Shown here piece by piece: positions 23,548-34,465 of a DNA stretch of 64,000 nt (position 1 is its first letter; the number at the start of each line of letters is the position of its first letter). Source of the stretch: Sphaerulina vaccinii (lineage: Eukaryota > Ascomycota > Dothideomycetes > Mycosphaerellales > Mycosphaerellaceae); assembly GCA_022570795.1 (NCBI GenBank), contig JAKUDP010000004.1:62001-126000 (forward strand), in the 5' to 3' direction. The notes under the pieces are model-generated. The model ran no database searches. It was not told the origin of the DNA and saw only the letters and a program-made list of their open reading frames with translations. Position numbers and translations under genes: made by a program.

Positions 23548-26500
23548 GATAGTAGTTAAAACTAGAATTAAGGGAGGTGTTCTATTTATTAATAAGATTT
23601 TACTACTTCTATAAGAAAGAGTATATTACTTATTATATACTAATAAAGTAGAGGAGGATATAGCTATAGCTATACTATTAGAAAAGGATCTAAAATAGTA
23701 GGAGCTATAGTATAGAAGATTTATATACTTTAGTAAAGGTCTACTAAAAGACCTCTATAAGGTTACTAACTTTAATTAGAAGATTCTAACTCTAAAAGAA
23801 AAAAGTAAGTATACCTATAGAGTCTATTCTATTACTAATATAAAGAAGTATTTTAGTAAAGTAATAAAAAAAAGACCTAAGAGACTATCTCTAGTTTCTA
23901 TAGATATTTATAGTCTACTTCTAGAATAAAGACTTAGTTTTAAGTACTAGCTTAAAATTATTAATAACTTTTTAAAAAAGAAATAGGCCTTCTCTCTTAA
24001 GAGAAGAATAGATACTATATAAGCTCTTTAGAACTAGAGACTTAAAGCTAAGAGATAATCTAGTACTAAGTTAAAAGCTATTAGAATTAATAATACTAGA
24101 AAGCTTATTACTTTAGTTAAATAGTAGGAGAAGGATTTTAGAATTAACCTAGAAACTACTAAGGCCTATAACTCTCTATAGAATAGGGTAGTAGAGAGAT
24201 CTATCTAGATATTAGAGAACTCTATTAGAGTAATACTAGAAGAGAGCAAGATACTAATTAAGTTCTAGCTAGAGGTACTTAATACTTAGACCTATATAAG
24301 GAACAAGCTACTAAATAGACTAGAAACTAAAGAATAGAAGCTTTTACCTAATAAAGCCTTTAATAGGATTAGGCCTATAGTTTCTTACCTAAGGGTATAG
24401 GGCTATTAGGTAATAGTCTATATAGATATAAGAGCCTAGCCTTAATAGGTAAGAAGTAATAAGTTAATAAATAGAGAAAAAGATACTATCTTTATTAGAT
24501 ATATTAATAAGATAGCTAAAGCCTAGATATTCTAGGAACTAGATATAAGAGCTATTAAATAGTACTTAAATATAAACTTCTTTAAAAACAAGCTAAATAG
24601 TAAATTAGATTTTAGAATTATAATTAAGAATCTTTTAAGTATAGCTTCTATAAGGAGACTAGTTAGGAGACTATCTAAAGCTAATTACCCTATACCCTCT
24701 TCTAGCCTAGGGCTAGTATTATAAGTTACTAAGTTAACTACTTCTTAAGCAAGTAGGGAAGCTAGCAATTAGAATAATAAGCCTAAAAAAGAAAGTCTAA
24801 AGAAGCTAAAGAAGCTCTTTATATAACTTCCTCCTCCTCTAAAAGATATAGGAGAATATAAAAGGTTTTCTAAGAAGGAAACTAAAGATTTAGAGCTAGA
24901 AAGAATAGATTAACTAAGAATAATAAGAAGTTAAACTTAGAGAAAGAATTCTACTAAGTAGTTCTATAGTTAGGCTCCTAGGAGCCCTACTACCTATTCT
25001 AAGAAAAGAAAGGCCTCTATAGAACTAGATAGATTTGTAGGAAAGCTAAAGCCTATTAGACTAGAAGAGACAAGTTCCTAGAAGTAGTCTAATTAGCCTA
25101 TCTCTAGAAAGAGAAAAGTATCTAGAGAACCTAATAGGTTTAATAGAAAACTAAAACCTATTAGATTAGAAGGGATAGATATACTAATATCTATTAAAAT
25201 AGGCTTAGAAGATAAGGACTCTAAGAAGAGAAGTAAGGACTCCTATAAGAAAGCCTTCTTCTTATTAATATTATTTAACCTAAGTTAACTTTAGAATTCT
25301 AAATTTCTAGAAGAGATTAAAAAGATTGTATTCTTTATTACTCTAAAGAATATAGAGAAAGCCCTATTAGCTATTATTACTAAGGCTAAATATAGATAGG
25401 AAGTACTAATTCCTAAGTTATATAAGAAGGCTATTAATAACCTAAAGTAGGGACACCTATAGAAGGAAGCTATCTAAAATAAACTTAATATACTAGTAGT
25501 AAATAATACCTAGACTTAGGAAGTTCCTCTAAAGGGAGCTAACCTAATTATATTAAAATAGGTCTTTAATATTAAAAAAAGAATTAGTAGAGCTATTAAT
25601 AAGTTTAAGGTAAGACTAGTTATAAGAGGATTCTTTTAGAAGTTTAGAGTAGACTTTATAGATACTTTTGCTCTAATAGTTAGGTAGGATACTCTTAGAG
25701 CATTTATAGCTATTATATATAAAAGAGATCTAGAGCTCTACTAAGTAGATATATTAAATATATTTATAGAGAGTACTTTTTATAAAAATATCTATATAAT
25801 TCTACCTCTAGGAGTTAAGTTACTAATTAGAATAGTACTAAAAATACTAAGGAGTCTCTATAGCCTAAAGTAGGTAGTAAGAGACTAGAATTAGCTCTAT
25901 ATTTCAAAGATAAAAGAGATTAGATTTAGATAATTAGAGATAGATCCCTATCTTCTAGTTTATAAAGAAAGAAAGAGTCTAATACTTATTATCTATATTA
26001 ATAATATACTAATTATAGGCAAGAGAATTAAGGATATAGAGTAGTTTAAGGTATAGCTAGCTAGATTCTTTAAAATTAAGGATCTAAAGGAACCTAATAA
26101 GCTCCTAGAAATAAGAATTAGAAAAGATAGGAAAGCTAGATAGCTAAAGCTAGACTAAGAATACTATATCTTAGAGAACCTAGCTAAGCTAGAAATAAGT
26201 TAGAATATATTAAGTCTAACCTACTTACCTATAGATAGCTATAAAAGCTTAAAGCTAGCTAGATATAAGAATAAGAGATATAATAAGTAGGAATACTAAT
26301 TACTTATTAGAATATAGATATAGCTAGCTATAATTAGTAGGCTAGATATTTCCTTTACTCTTAGAAGACTAAGCTCCTATATAGAAGACCTAATAGTTAG
26401 CTATAAGAAAGCTTTTAAAAAACTTACTAGGTATCTAAAATTAAATCTATTACTTAGACTAGTTTTTAGAAGAGCTAGTAGAAGTCTAATTAGGTATATA

Positions 26501-27712
26501 GACTCTAACTATACTATAGACAAGTCTAATAGAGTATCTATCTTAGAATATATATTCTTTCTCTATAGAGCCCTAGTATCCTAGATAAGTAAGAAATAGA
26601 AGTCTATAGCTATATCTATAATAGAAGCTAAGTATATAGCTATAGGAGCCTATACTAAGTAGTCCTAGTTCTTTGGATCTCTTCTAAGAGAGCTTAGATA
26701 CCCTAAGTTAGTAGGAGAATACTCCTACTAACTAAAGATTTTTAGAAACTAAAATATAGTAGTATTAATTAGGCCTATCCTAATTAGAGGAGATAACTAG
26801 ATATACCTAACTCTTATAAAAGATACTTATATATATAATAAGTCAAAATATATTAATATATAGTATAATATAGTTAGGAGACTCTAGTAGAATAGGCTTA
26901 TCTCTATAGAATATTATAATACTAAAGAGATAGCCGTAGATAGACTTACTAAGCTAAAAACTAGTCTATAGTTCAAAGAATTCCTTACCTAACTCTATCT
27001 TAAGTAGGATCTTTTCCCTAAGTTAAAAAATAAAAAGAAGAGATAAAGAGAAACAAAAGAAATAGAAACTTTTATTTATTTATTAACTAGAAATACTACT
27101 CTAACTCTAGTCTTAGAGCCTCCTTAACAAACTCCTTAATCGCTTCCTTTACCTTCTTCCTATTATTCGGAGAGATATCCTTATACTCCTTCTATACTAC
27201 TAAAGCTTTAGTCGAAATACTCTTAAAGAATATAGTTATATTCTAAACTTCTTTAACTACCTAAGTCTACTCTAGAAGAAGCTTATACTTCTTCTAATCC
27301 TAAATATCTCTAAGAATACTAACTATAGTATATGCTTTTCTAACTAGAGATTTAACTATATTCTAGAATTAGTAGTACTTTTCGAGAAAGTTAAAAAGAG
27401 CTTTTTTATAGAGTTCCTATTATAAGTTAGAAAGAATTATATTATAATAACTCTAGGACTTATAATTTGGTTGTAGTAATTATTACTTTTCTTAGGCTAG
27501 AATATTCTAATATGCTTTAGTAGGATAGAGCTCGGCTTAGAGGACCTTATAGTAGGTAGTATCTTAAATATTTTAGATTTTGAAATAGAGGAATTTAGAT
27601 AATTTCTATTTATAGAAATAATTAGTTAGTAGTATTCCTATTAATAACTAAGTAGGAATCTTAAACTAATATAACTATTTAGTTAAGATTACTCTATTTA
27701 GCTAAGTAGGAG
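23548..27712 (+). mobile_element. Ty1/copia interior 2, lacking gag
   Basis: This interior is colinear with 19003-23197 of interior 1 but lacks the first 1896 bp (gag and part of protease). It also lacks a 30-bp segment that in interior 1 lies near 20400-20430. The arithmetic is exact: 6091 minus 1896 minus 30 equals 4165 bp. Integrase, reverse transcriptase and RNase H remnants are present and full of RIP stops. About 1.2 kb of the reverse transcriptase/RNase H part is nearly identical to interior 1, while the flanks differ noticeably. Confidence 0.9.
27070..27712 (-). pseudogene. antisense coding remnant in copia interior 2
   Basis: This is the second copy of the reverse-strand frame at 22560-23197, with the same protein-like order and a similar pattern of stops. 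Differences are transitions such as TTCCTTTACC versus TTTCTTTACC. Its presence in both interiors shows that the frame was part of the element before duplication. The function is unknown. Confidence 0.5.
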
Positions 27713-28061
27713 TATTAAAGATTAGTAGATAAGATAGAGTAATATCTTAGGAGTTAGTAAATAGTATTCTTAGCGCTTAGTAGAGTCTATTCCGATTAGA
27801 ATAGATTAGGTAACTTAGGGGAGGAATATAGCTTTCTATATAGGTAGAGGTTTCTCTCTTTTCTCTTTCTTAACTAACTTAATTAACTTATTTTCTCTAA
27901 ATAGTTTTTTAGTTCCTAATATAGTACTATATCTCTCTAAGTATTAGCTAGTAAAAGATTGATTCTAAGTTCAACTCTACTTATATATCTACCTCTACCT
28001 CCGATATTTAGGAATCTAGAGTATCCTTTATTAGATTACTTTAGAGGAGCTATTTTCGATA
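27713..28061 (+). repeat. Ty1/copia LTR 3 (349 bp)
   Basis: The last LTR starts TATTAAAGATTAGTAG and ends TTTTCGATA, matching LTR 1 over its full length. It is followed directly by TTTAC, the second half of the target duplication. Confidence 0.9.
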
Positions 28062-28066
28062 TTTAC
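28062..28066. repeat. target-site duplication TTTAC (right)
   Basis: This is identical to the 5 bp that precede LTR 1. After it, minus-strand hAT coding sequence resumes. Confidence 0.85.
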
Positions 28067-29400
28067 TTTATTATTATTATCGAGGTTGTCTAGTTTGGAG
28101 TTATTATTATTATCTTTCTTACTTTCTTTATAGGCTTAATCTATTATATCGATATTATAGCTATAGAGTATTACTTTATATATAAGGTTAAGAATATAAG
28201 TACTATAATATAGGTAGTACTTCTAAAAGTATAGTCTAAGATTAGTAGCTAGTAGATAGCAGACCTTGTTATTAATATTTATATTATCGGACTAGAAGTA
28301 GTATATATTATCTTATATATCGAACTTAGTAAGTATCTTAGAGATAGTATCTATAGTATCTTATATCTTCTTCGAGCTATAGAGGTTTAGTAGTCCTAGT
28401 ATAACTAAGACGTACTTGCTCTTATAGTTTATATAGTATGCGAAGATACTAAGTAACTCTAGCTTGTTATTAGACTTCTAGCTATTAAAAGAGACGCAAA
28501 GACAACTATATATATACTTAAAGTTCCTTTTAATATTTAGTTTCGAGCCTCTAAATAGGTTTATAAGCTAGCGTCGCATTATAGTATAAGAGCAAGATAC
28601 AATATTTTTAATTATACTATTCTTATAGTATAGTAGTCTATATAGATACTTTAAGGCTATATTTCTAAATAATTAATTATTGTCTATCTTCTATTCAAAA
28701 AAGGTCTTATACTATCTAATATAGTCGAAGACTTTAGTACTTTCTTTAAGTTGCTTCTACGCCTAGAAAGCTATCTATAAATTGCTATTATATCCCCGTT
28801 TCTTACTATCTTTCTCTAGTAGTATATATATACTATTTTACTTATAGTAGTAACTCTTACTAAACTTGTAATACCTAAGATAGTCTATTATACGCGTTAT
28901 AGAGCTATTGGCCTTAAGATAGAGACTCTATAAGCCTAGCTTCTCGAAGTATATATAATATATCTAGTATCTTTTGCTAGTTGCGATATAGGTTAGGCCG
29001 ATACCTACCTTAGCCTTCTAGATATAGAACGACTATAGCTACTTACTAGGTAGTATAGGGATATATTCTATAAGGTATAGTCTATTAATAAGGAAACTAG
29101 ACGTAGTATAATAGCTCTAGTATATAGTAGAAAGCTGCGAGTCGGTATATATCTTAGTAAGGTTATCGATAATAGTCTTAGTACTAATTTCTAACTCTAC
29201 TATATCTATTATATTATGTTTTAATAATATTATTATAGTATATATAGAATAAGATATATCGAGAGTAAGAAGCTTTAATTATAATAGACTAGGGTTATAA
29301 TACGTCTATTTATAATATCTAGAGCTATAGAACAAGCGCATTTTTTTATATTTATTTAACTAGATATTATTTAGTATACCTTGTTTAGTCTAAATTATAA
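28067..29400 (-). mobile_element. hAT transposase remnant, N-terminal and core part
   Basis: On the minus strand the core of an hAT transposase is readable around 28510-28170: 'CVSFNS' (family: SxDxWTS), 'KLELLSIFAYYI', 'VILGLLNLYSS' and 'ILTKFDI', then 'SDNININN' and 'LYFxKYYLYYSTYILNL' (family: CxAHxLNL). With the C-terminal part at 15603-16756 this gives about 2.5 kb of coding sequence, the usual hAT length. The N-terminal BED-finger region would lie near 29000-29400 but I could not read it. Terminal inverted repeats were not identified. Confidence 0.8.
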
Positions 29401-30659
29401 TTCTTATATATTTTAGCTAAGTAGTTATATTATATCTACTTATAGAGTAAACTTAGTTTTAAAATTATATATATAAAAATATATTTCTAACCTAAAATCT
29501 ATTATAAATTTCTTATTACTTAATATATATACTATAAAAGATCTAATAAAATAGAAATTTTCTATTTTAGCTTAGCTATAACTTGTACTACTTAGTTTGT
29601 TCGTACGATATTGTTTATAAGTATAGTATTAATAACTTAGTAATTATTATTTTAAAGTTCTTTAGCTTTGCTATATAGACCCTAGATTAAGGTAAAAGAT
29701 AGTACTCTTATATTATTACCTATATAGCTCGGAGCTAGCTAGCTAACTAAACTCTTATTTTTACTTTTAGCCTTATTAGCCTTATTATCGGCTATCTACT
29801 ATAAATACCTCTTCTAATATACTAAGACTACTACTATTTACTTGTTTCTAATACTAATAATACTTATAACTACAATTCTAGACGTATAGATAGAGCTCCT
29901 TTCTATTAGTAATAATATACTTAATTTGCTCTCTTATATAAAGTATAGTATTAAGAATAATAGCCTCTAATTACTTATACTAAGTACTCTTCAAATAAAC
30001 TATATCTACTACTCGACTATAGATATATAGTATATTGCCTTACTTCTAGTGCAGAAGGTAGTCTAGTAAGACTATTAGGAACTTGTCGAGGGCATTGCGC
30101 GGCTATAGTATCGATAGCGCTAGCGCTAGGGAGGGAGGGGGTATATTAGCGCTAGTAAGGTCGATAACAGCCTCCTACTACAATTAGTTACTTCTGCCCA
30201 CTCCTAATCGATTATACATACCTTATTACCTATACTAGATTATAAGAATAAGCCAAATTATAGTAAAGAGGGTAATTGTCGGTAGGTTAAGAAGAGAAGA
30301 AGCCCGGGAGGCTAAGATACGACTATATACGGCGGCAGTACACCTAGACAGACAGACAGATAGCGACGTTATGCTTAATTATACTAGCTTTATAGAGGCC
30401 TCCACTTGATTATACTACGCTAGTCAAATAGTATAGTACGTACTGGCGTGTACTAACCATCGACCACCCTGCAACTACGATGAAATATGGCCATGCTGCT
30501 CGAGCGAATTGGGCACTCTGCGGATATGTTGTGTGGCTTTACGAGTAGAAACAAGGTTATGGAGAGGCCTGGAGAGATATCATATCCGAAGCTGAGAATG
30601 GGATTTGGAGCGCTGACTTCCAGTCGCAGATTCTTTGGAAAAGTGGATATGTGTTACTC

Positions 30660-31391
30660 CTACGGAAGCTGCTCGTACTCATCACTTGTCCTTCTAAAGG
30701 CGTATTCTCTCAGCATCCGCCACCAGGACGTTTTCCTCCTCACAGAGTCCTGCACTTCCTGGGTCACCTCAGCTGTCTTCAGGACTGGCACACCCGTAGC
30801 TTTACTAGCTTCTACCATACCCAACACCACCCTCGCTTCTGTTATTGGATTCCGGCCATAGAGTATCTGCTCCTCCGAAGAGTAATAGATGCCCTGTAGT
30901 CCAAGTCTCCTCGTTGACAATAACGTAAAGGAACATGATGGGATATGCTGAACGTCCTCAAGGAGTAACTCCTGCATCCGACCATTCGGTAGAATCGTCG
31001 TGATGTGCATCGTACCAGATCCAACAATCCAAGTATGCGAGCCACCCACTGCATCAACTTTAATTGGCAGTAGGTATGTCTCATAATTCATTAGCCGGGT
31101 ACGATCATAGCAGCAATGGCCAGATGCGCCGGAGTCGATTGTGATCTCGAAATCTGGGGTCTTGTGGTTTCGTGTCTGAAATTCGAGGGAAAGTCGAAAG
31201 TAGACGTATCGTAGGAGAAAGCCAAGGCATGTGAGAAAGAGGAGGGCGAGGATTGTTGATGTCCTTGCGAAAGCTAGCCATATAAGATAGAGAGTTGGTA
31301 GTTCTTCGATGGGGATGCAGTCCATTTTGTCTTGGTGCTCCGACGATTCGGGTACGTGGTAAAAGTAGAAGTTCTGGAGAGAAGATATCAT
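30660..31391 (-). CDS. membrane-anchored copia-type retropepsin-like protein (243 aa)
   Basis: An intact ATG-to-TAG frame outside the AT island encodes two parts. Residues about 31-66 form a strongly hydrophobic anchor. Residues about 80-175 match the protease/pre-integrase region of Ty1/copia polyproteins. The aspartic-protease motif 'DSGAS' lies at 86-90 followed by 'GHCC', and a flap-like 'GSHTWIVGSGTM' follows at about 117-128. The family's LEDVxHxPxxxxNLLSxxRL element appears as 'LEDVQHIPSCSFTLLSTRRL' (144-163). Base composition is normal and there is no RIP damage. Gag, integrase and RT are absent. It is probably an exapted (domesticated) retroelement protease tethered to a membrane. 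A recent unmutated fragment is the alternative. Substrate unknown. Confidence 0.75.
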   Translation of the reverse strand: MISSLQNFYFYHVPESSEHQDKMDCIPIEELPTLYLIWLAFARTSTILALLFLTCLGFLLRYVYFRLSLEFQTRNHKTPDFEITIDSGASGHCCYDRTRLMNYETYLLPIKVDAVGGSHTWIVGSGTMHITTILPNGRMQELLLEDVQHIPSCSFTLLSTRRLGLQGIYYSSEEQILYGRNPITEARVVLGMVEASKATGVPVLKTAEVTQEVQDSVRRKTSWWRMLREYAFRRTSDEYEQLP

Positions 31392-31607
31392 GAAGTCAAT
31401 ATATTGGAGTCTGCTGACTTTTAGCCTTCGATGCCACGAGGTGTTCTGGTAGTCAGCAACTTTTGTTGCAGCTTACTGGAGTAGCACCCTCTCCGTTCTG
31501 GGTCCATGCCTGGATCCCTTCTGTCAAGTCTGGTACCGCCAAGATAGTAACGAGTTCACCTACCAGTACTGATATTTATACGAACCAAACCTCTACTCAC
31601 TCGTCGT

Positions 31608-31681
31608 GGCTCTGTAGCTCAGCTTGGCAGAGCGTCAACAGCTTGAGTTGAAGGTCGATGGTTCGATTCCGTCTGGGGCTG
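31608..31681 (+). tRNA. tRNA-like gene, anticodon loop reads CTT (Lys?)
   Basis: A 73-nt cloverleaf can be drawn. The acceptor GGCTCTG pairs with TGGGGCT, but four of its seven pairs are G-U. The D arm is GCTC/GAGC with GG in the loop. The anticodon stem is TCAAC/GTTGA, the variable loop has 5 nt, and the T arm is GATGG-TTCGATT-CCGTC. The loop AGCTTGA would give anticodon CTT (Lys), but position 33 is G instead of the near-universal T, so the gene may be non-functional or charged unusually. All wobble pairs can be explained by C-to-T change of the plus strand. No T run follows it, so transcription may continue into the next tRNA. Confidence 0.6.
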
Positions 31682-31695
31682 CGACACCACCCTAA

Positions 31696-31769
31696 CCCTT
31701 GATAGCTCAATTCGGTAGAGCGCAGGATTGCAGATCCTGAGGCTCGCGGTTCGAGTCCGTGTCGAGGGC
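31696..31769 (+). tRNA. tRNA-Cys(GCA)
   Basis: The cloverleaf is complete. Acceptor CCCTTGA pairs with TCGAGGG (one G-U). The D arm is GCTC/GAGC with CGG in the loop. Anticodon stem CAGGA/TCCTG has loop TTGCAGA, giving anticodon GCA. The variable loop has 5 nt, and the T arm is CGCGG-TTCGAGT-CCGTG. It lies 15-16 nt after the preceding tRNA-like gene and is followed by TTATTATTTTCTTTTCC, which provides Pol III terminator T runs. The first base C1 is unusual for a cytoplasmic tRNA-Cys. Confidence 0.8.
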
Positions 31770-31771
31770 TT

Positions 31772-32296
31772 ATTATTTTCTTTTCCTTTTTGCTGTTGCT
31801 GATCAGAGTTGGAATTCGCCGAGTTCCGTTCACCCCATCTCGCTGTTAACAATGGAGTTCCCTTTTGCCTACACGATTATCAGATTGCATGTTCATCTCT
31901 GTCCTTCGTCCTTGTGGAAAGGGTTTCTTATCGTGATTTTTCCCACCTAATAACCCCTCCAAACGTTCCCTGGCCTGGCAATTGGCCTTGTAGGTTGTGA
32001 AGTCTTGTTTTGTGTTGATACATAATGTACATCGGAGCGTGTGGCGTATAAGTTGTCGCGTGGCCTGCCGGCTGCTGGCTGCATATCTAATGCAAGGCTC
32101 CGCAGCACTTCCTAGCCTGGCATATCGATGCGTGGTTCCCACCTAATTCCCCCTCCAGCATCCCCTGCAGATGGTTCTCCGCAGTCTTGCGACTCGTGGC
32201 AATATGTTGAGCATCGCATGTCGTCTCTCAGGCATCGTGTCATAGCCATCATCTTTGGCATCCCTTCTCCTCTCCCCGGCATGTTCGAGGTCCATG
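31772..32296. other. intergenic, no gene seen
   Basis: Apart from the T-rich Pol III termination signal just after the tRNA, these 525 bp hold only short frames without family resemblance. The stretch is the 3' flank of MZM1 on the opposite strand. Confidence 0.6.
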
Positions 32297-32750
32297 CTAT
32301 AGCAGACTAGCATTCTTAACCTCTTTGAAGCTCTTCGTAGTCCCCTTCAACTGCCCAGCAGTATCATTGTCCAACCTCTGGGTATGTTCATGTATGTTCA
32401 ACTTATACTTCTCTCCCACCTCCCCAACCTTCTTCCCTTGCACAACATTCTCTCTCAAAATCTGCGTAACGCCTTGTGCATGTTCTACGCCTTGAGCAGC
32501 TTCGGGTCCATCGGGTGTGAGTTTTGAGCCAGTACGGAATTCTGTGCGAGCGAAGGCGCGGGAGGAGCGGAGCATGGGGGTGTCGCCTACATTTCTTTTA
32601 CATCAGAAGGGAGGCAGATGGTTTATGAAGGTGTATATGGAAGTTACCTTCGAATGCGATCCTCGTGGCTCGGAGGAGATGGCGATATGTGGCGAGGACT
32701 GCGAAGCGATTTGTGGCGATTTCGAGTTTTGTGAGAATTGGAGAGGCCAT
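32297..32750 (-). CDS. MZM1: LYR-family complex III assembly factor MZM1
   Basis: Two exons (32750-32648 and 32586-32297) are joined across a 61-bp intron with donor GTAACT and acceptor GTAG. The join gives 'RATRIAFEGDTPMLRSSR'. The product resembles Mzm1/LYRM7, a matrix LYR protein that stabilises the Rieske protein before its insertion into respiratory complex III. Family marks are 'TYRHLLRATRIAF' near the N-terminus, 'VEHAQGVTQILRENVVQG' in the middle and 'YKLNIHEHTQRLDND' near the C-terminus. The ATG at 32750 was chosen because the earlier frame opens only with a non-ATG codon. Length is about 130 residues, as usual. Confidence 0.88.
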
Positions 32751-33068
32751 GGCGGCGATTGTGGGACGAGTTGTTATCGTAGGCGCATTTCTTGTTGATC
32801 GATACAACAACTACTACAGATGCATGTGAAAGTAAGTGAATGTTCGGAAAACGGGATGGGCCGCAAAGCACAGACGTTTTCTCCCAGATATATAGTTCGC
32901 GTTCACTTTCCCAGCTTCCTTCCTCATCGTCCTCATCATCCTGCTTTCTCTTCGACACGGCGTCTCGACTACAGAACCTGACCATTGACAAGGCAATAGT
33001 ATGTTATACAGTCGTGCAGCAGAGATGGAGGTCGCGTGTGCAGCTCGAGATTGGCCGCTTGATTGGAG

Positions 33069-34379
33069 ATGAATCAGAGATGTGCTACACCACTGGCCGC
33101 ACCGCAGCAGTGGGCAAACAGCTCTTGTGCTCTCAGCCTTGAGTCATCCGGAGGACTCTCAAAGCTGACCGGTCTGCTGCAGTATGAGATTGAGCAGATT
33201 TCGTTCGAAGCAATTGAAGCCATGGCCTCTATACTCATGCATCCACTCAAAGCTCGGCCAATGCCCAATCATCTTGGTGATCATGAGAGCTCCTATTCCT
33301 TGATCAGTGAACAAGACAGGCCGCTTCTACACACATCTAGTTCCTAAACACACGATACCCACGAGATCCAGGATGTGGCCTCCAAAACTCCCAGTGGGAT
33401 CAACCATTTCGCAGTCGGAAAGGCCAAAGCAAAACGTCGTATAGACGCTATCGATCTTACTATCTTCGGTATTGCTTCGCTTGCTAGCGCAATGGCAATG
33501 ATCTCGGTCTACCATGAAGTCATATCATGGTATCTGGGCATACGAAATCAGCTCATCGTTGTCGGCTTCCTTCTTAGCGTCATGAATCTCTGTCTGGCTC
33601 GGTCGTCGCATCACCTGCGATTGCTTTTGGAAGCTAGGTTCGGTCGGTCCACGCTGCAGAACTACGAAGGATTGCTCTTCGGCGAGTGCTTTCGAACACT
33701 GCTGGACCTGGTCTGGCGCGTCGTCCTCATCTCGAACTTGGCCCTCCCACTTGGACTCAGTGTAGCATATAAGACATTCGATGGCGGCCACAGTACAAGA
33801 AACGTCACAGCATTCGAGACGGCACATCATTTTGGCATGTTTGGTCCGCCAGGGCTGCAGCCCTTGCGGTCGAATGGAGGCGTCTCCCTGTTCTTCAATG
33901 CGACCCTTCCTTTTCGGACTGCAGGCAAACCGCCTTTTGGCAACGAGACAGTAGATCCACCGCTGCCGAGCTTTCCTCAGACTTACGGGCTCAACACAAT
34001 ACTTCTGACGAATGGAAGCACAGCGATGCTCGATGTGCTGCAGTCAAGCCGGGTGACTGAACTACAAGCACGCTTGGCAGATTTAGAGAGATGGAGCATA
34101 ACAAGCACTGTTGCTGCGATCGTGACAGCGTACAACGAGACAGCTACCAACGCGACTGATCCAGCACTGTGGGCGGCATGTACTGACACTCACAAATCAT
34201 CACTACTTTTTATTGTCAATGGCAATTCGGAGCCGAGACGCAAGCACGCCCAGCTCGGATTCGGATTCCCTGCCCCATGCACGCGAGATCCCCTTTTGAC
34301 TCTGACTTCGGAACTACAACAGCCACAAAACGCCCATAATGCACTCGTCCCGAACTATTTCAGCCCGGAGGCGCGCTGA
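33069..34379 (+). pseudogene. large membrane-protein family member with in-frame stop
   Basis: One frame runs from the ATG at 33069 to a TGA at 34377-34379, interrupted once by a TAA at 33345-33347. The sequence after it carries 'PSGINHFAVGKAKAKRR', then two membrane segments ('LTIFGIASLASAMAMIS', 'LIVVGFLLSVMNLCLA') and 'LLLEARFGRSTLQNYEG'. I know this layout as a large dothideomycete membrane-protein family of unknown function, whose members are normally much longer. The TAA can be explained by CAA to TAA, a RIP-type change. An alternative is that translation starts later and a shortened protein is made. The 3' part also appears truncated. Confidence 0.6.
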
Positions 34380-34465
34380 GCTGCTGATAGTGTGGTAAAG
34401 GTAAGTCTTCCGCCTGTAAGTGTTTCCTTTCCTCTTCTGTTCACTACGACTCCTATGGTTTGGCC

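Larger units (their letters stand above)
15480..30430. repeat. AT-rich RIP island (central, ~15 kb)
   Basis: This 15-kb block has the same dinucleotide signature as the left island: very few CpA/TpG, plentiful TpA, and stop codons in all frames. No frame of 60 codons is open. Its contents are largely explained. An hAT transposon in minus orientation is interrupted by a Ty1/copia block of three LTRs. The right end of the island (about 29400-30430) has no recognised coding remnant. It contains the palindrome TAGCGCTAGCGCTA at 30115-30128, with a further TAGCGCTA at 30147. Confidence 0.95.

Noticed and set aside
30115..30154. Palindromic TAGCGCTAGCGCTA and nearby TAGCGCTA as an operator or origin.
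   Set aside because: It lies inside RIPped transposon DNA. It is at most a subterminal transposase-binding motif, with no further support.
15456..30353. GTCTGTCTA at 15456 and its reverse complement at 30345 as hAT terminal inverted repeats.
   Set aside because: Only 9 bp match, GACA runs are simple sequence, and no 8-bp target duplication was found.
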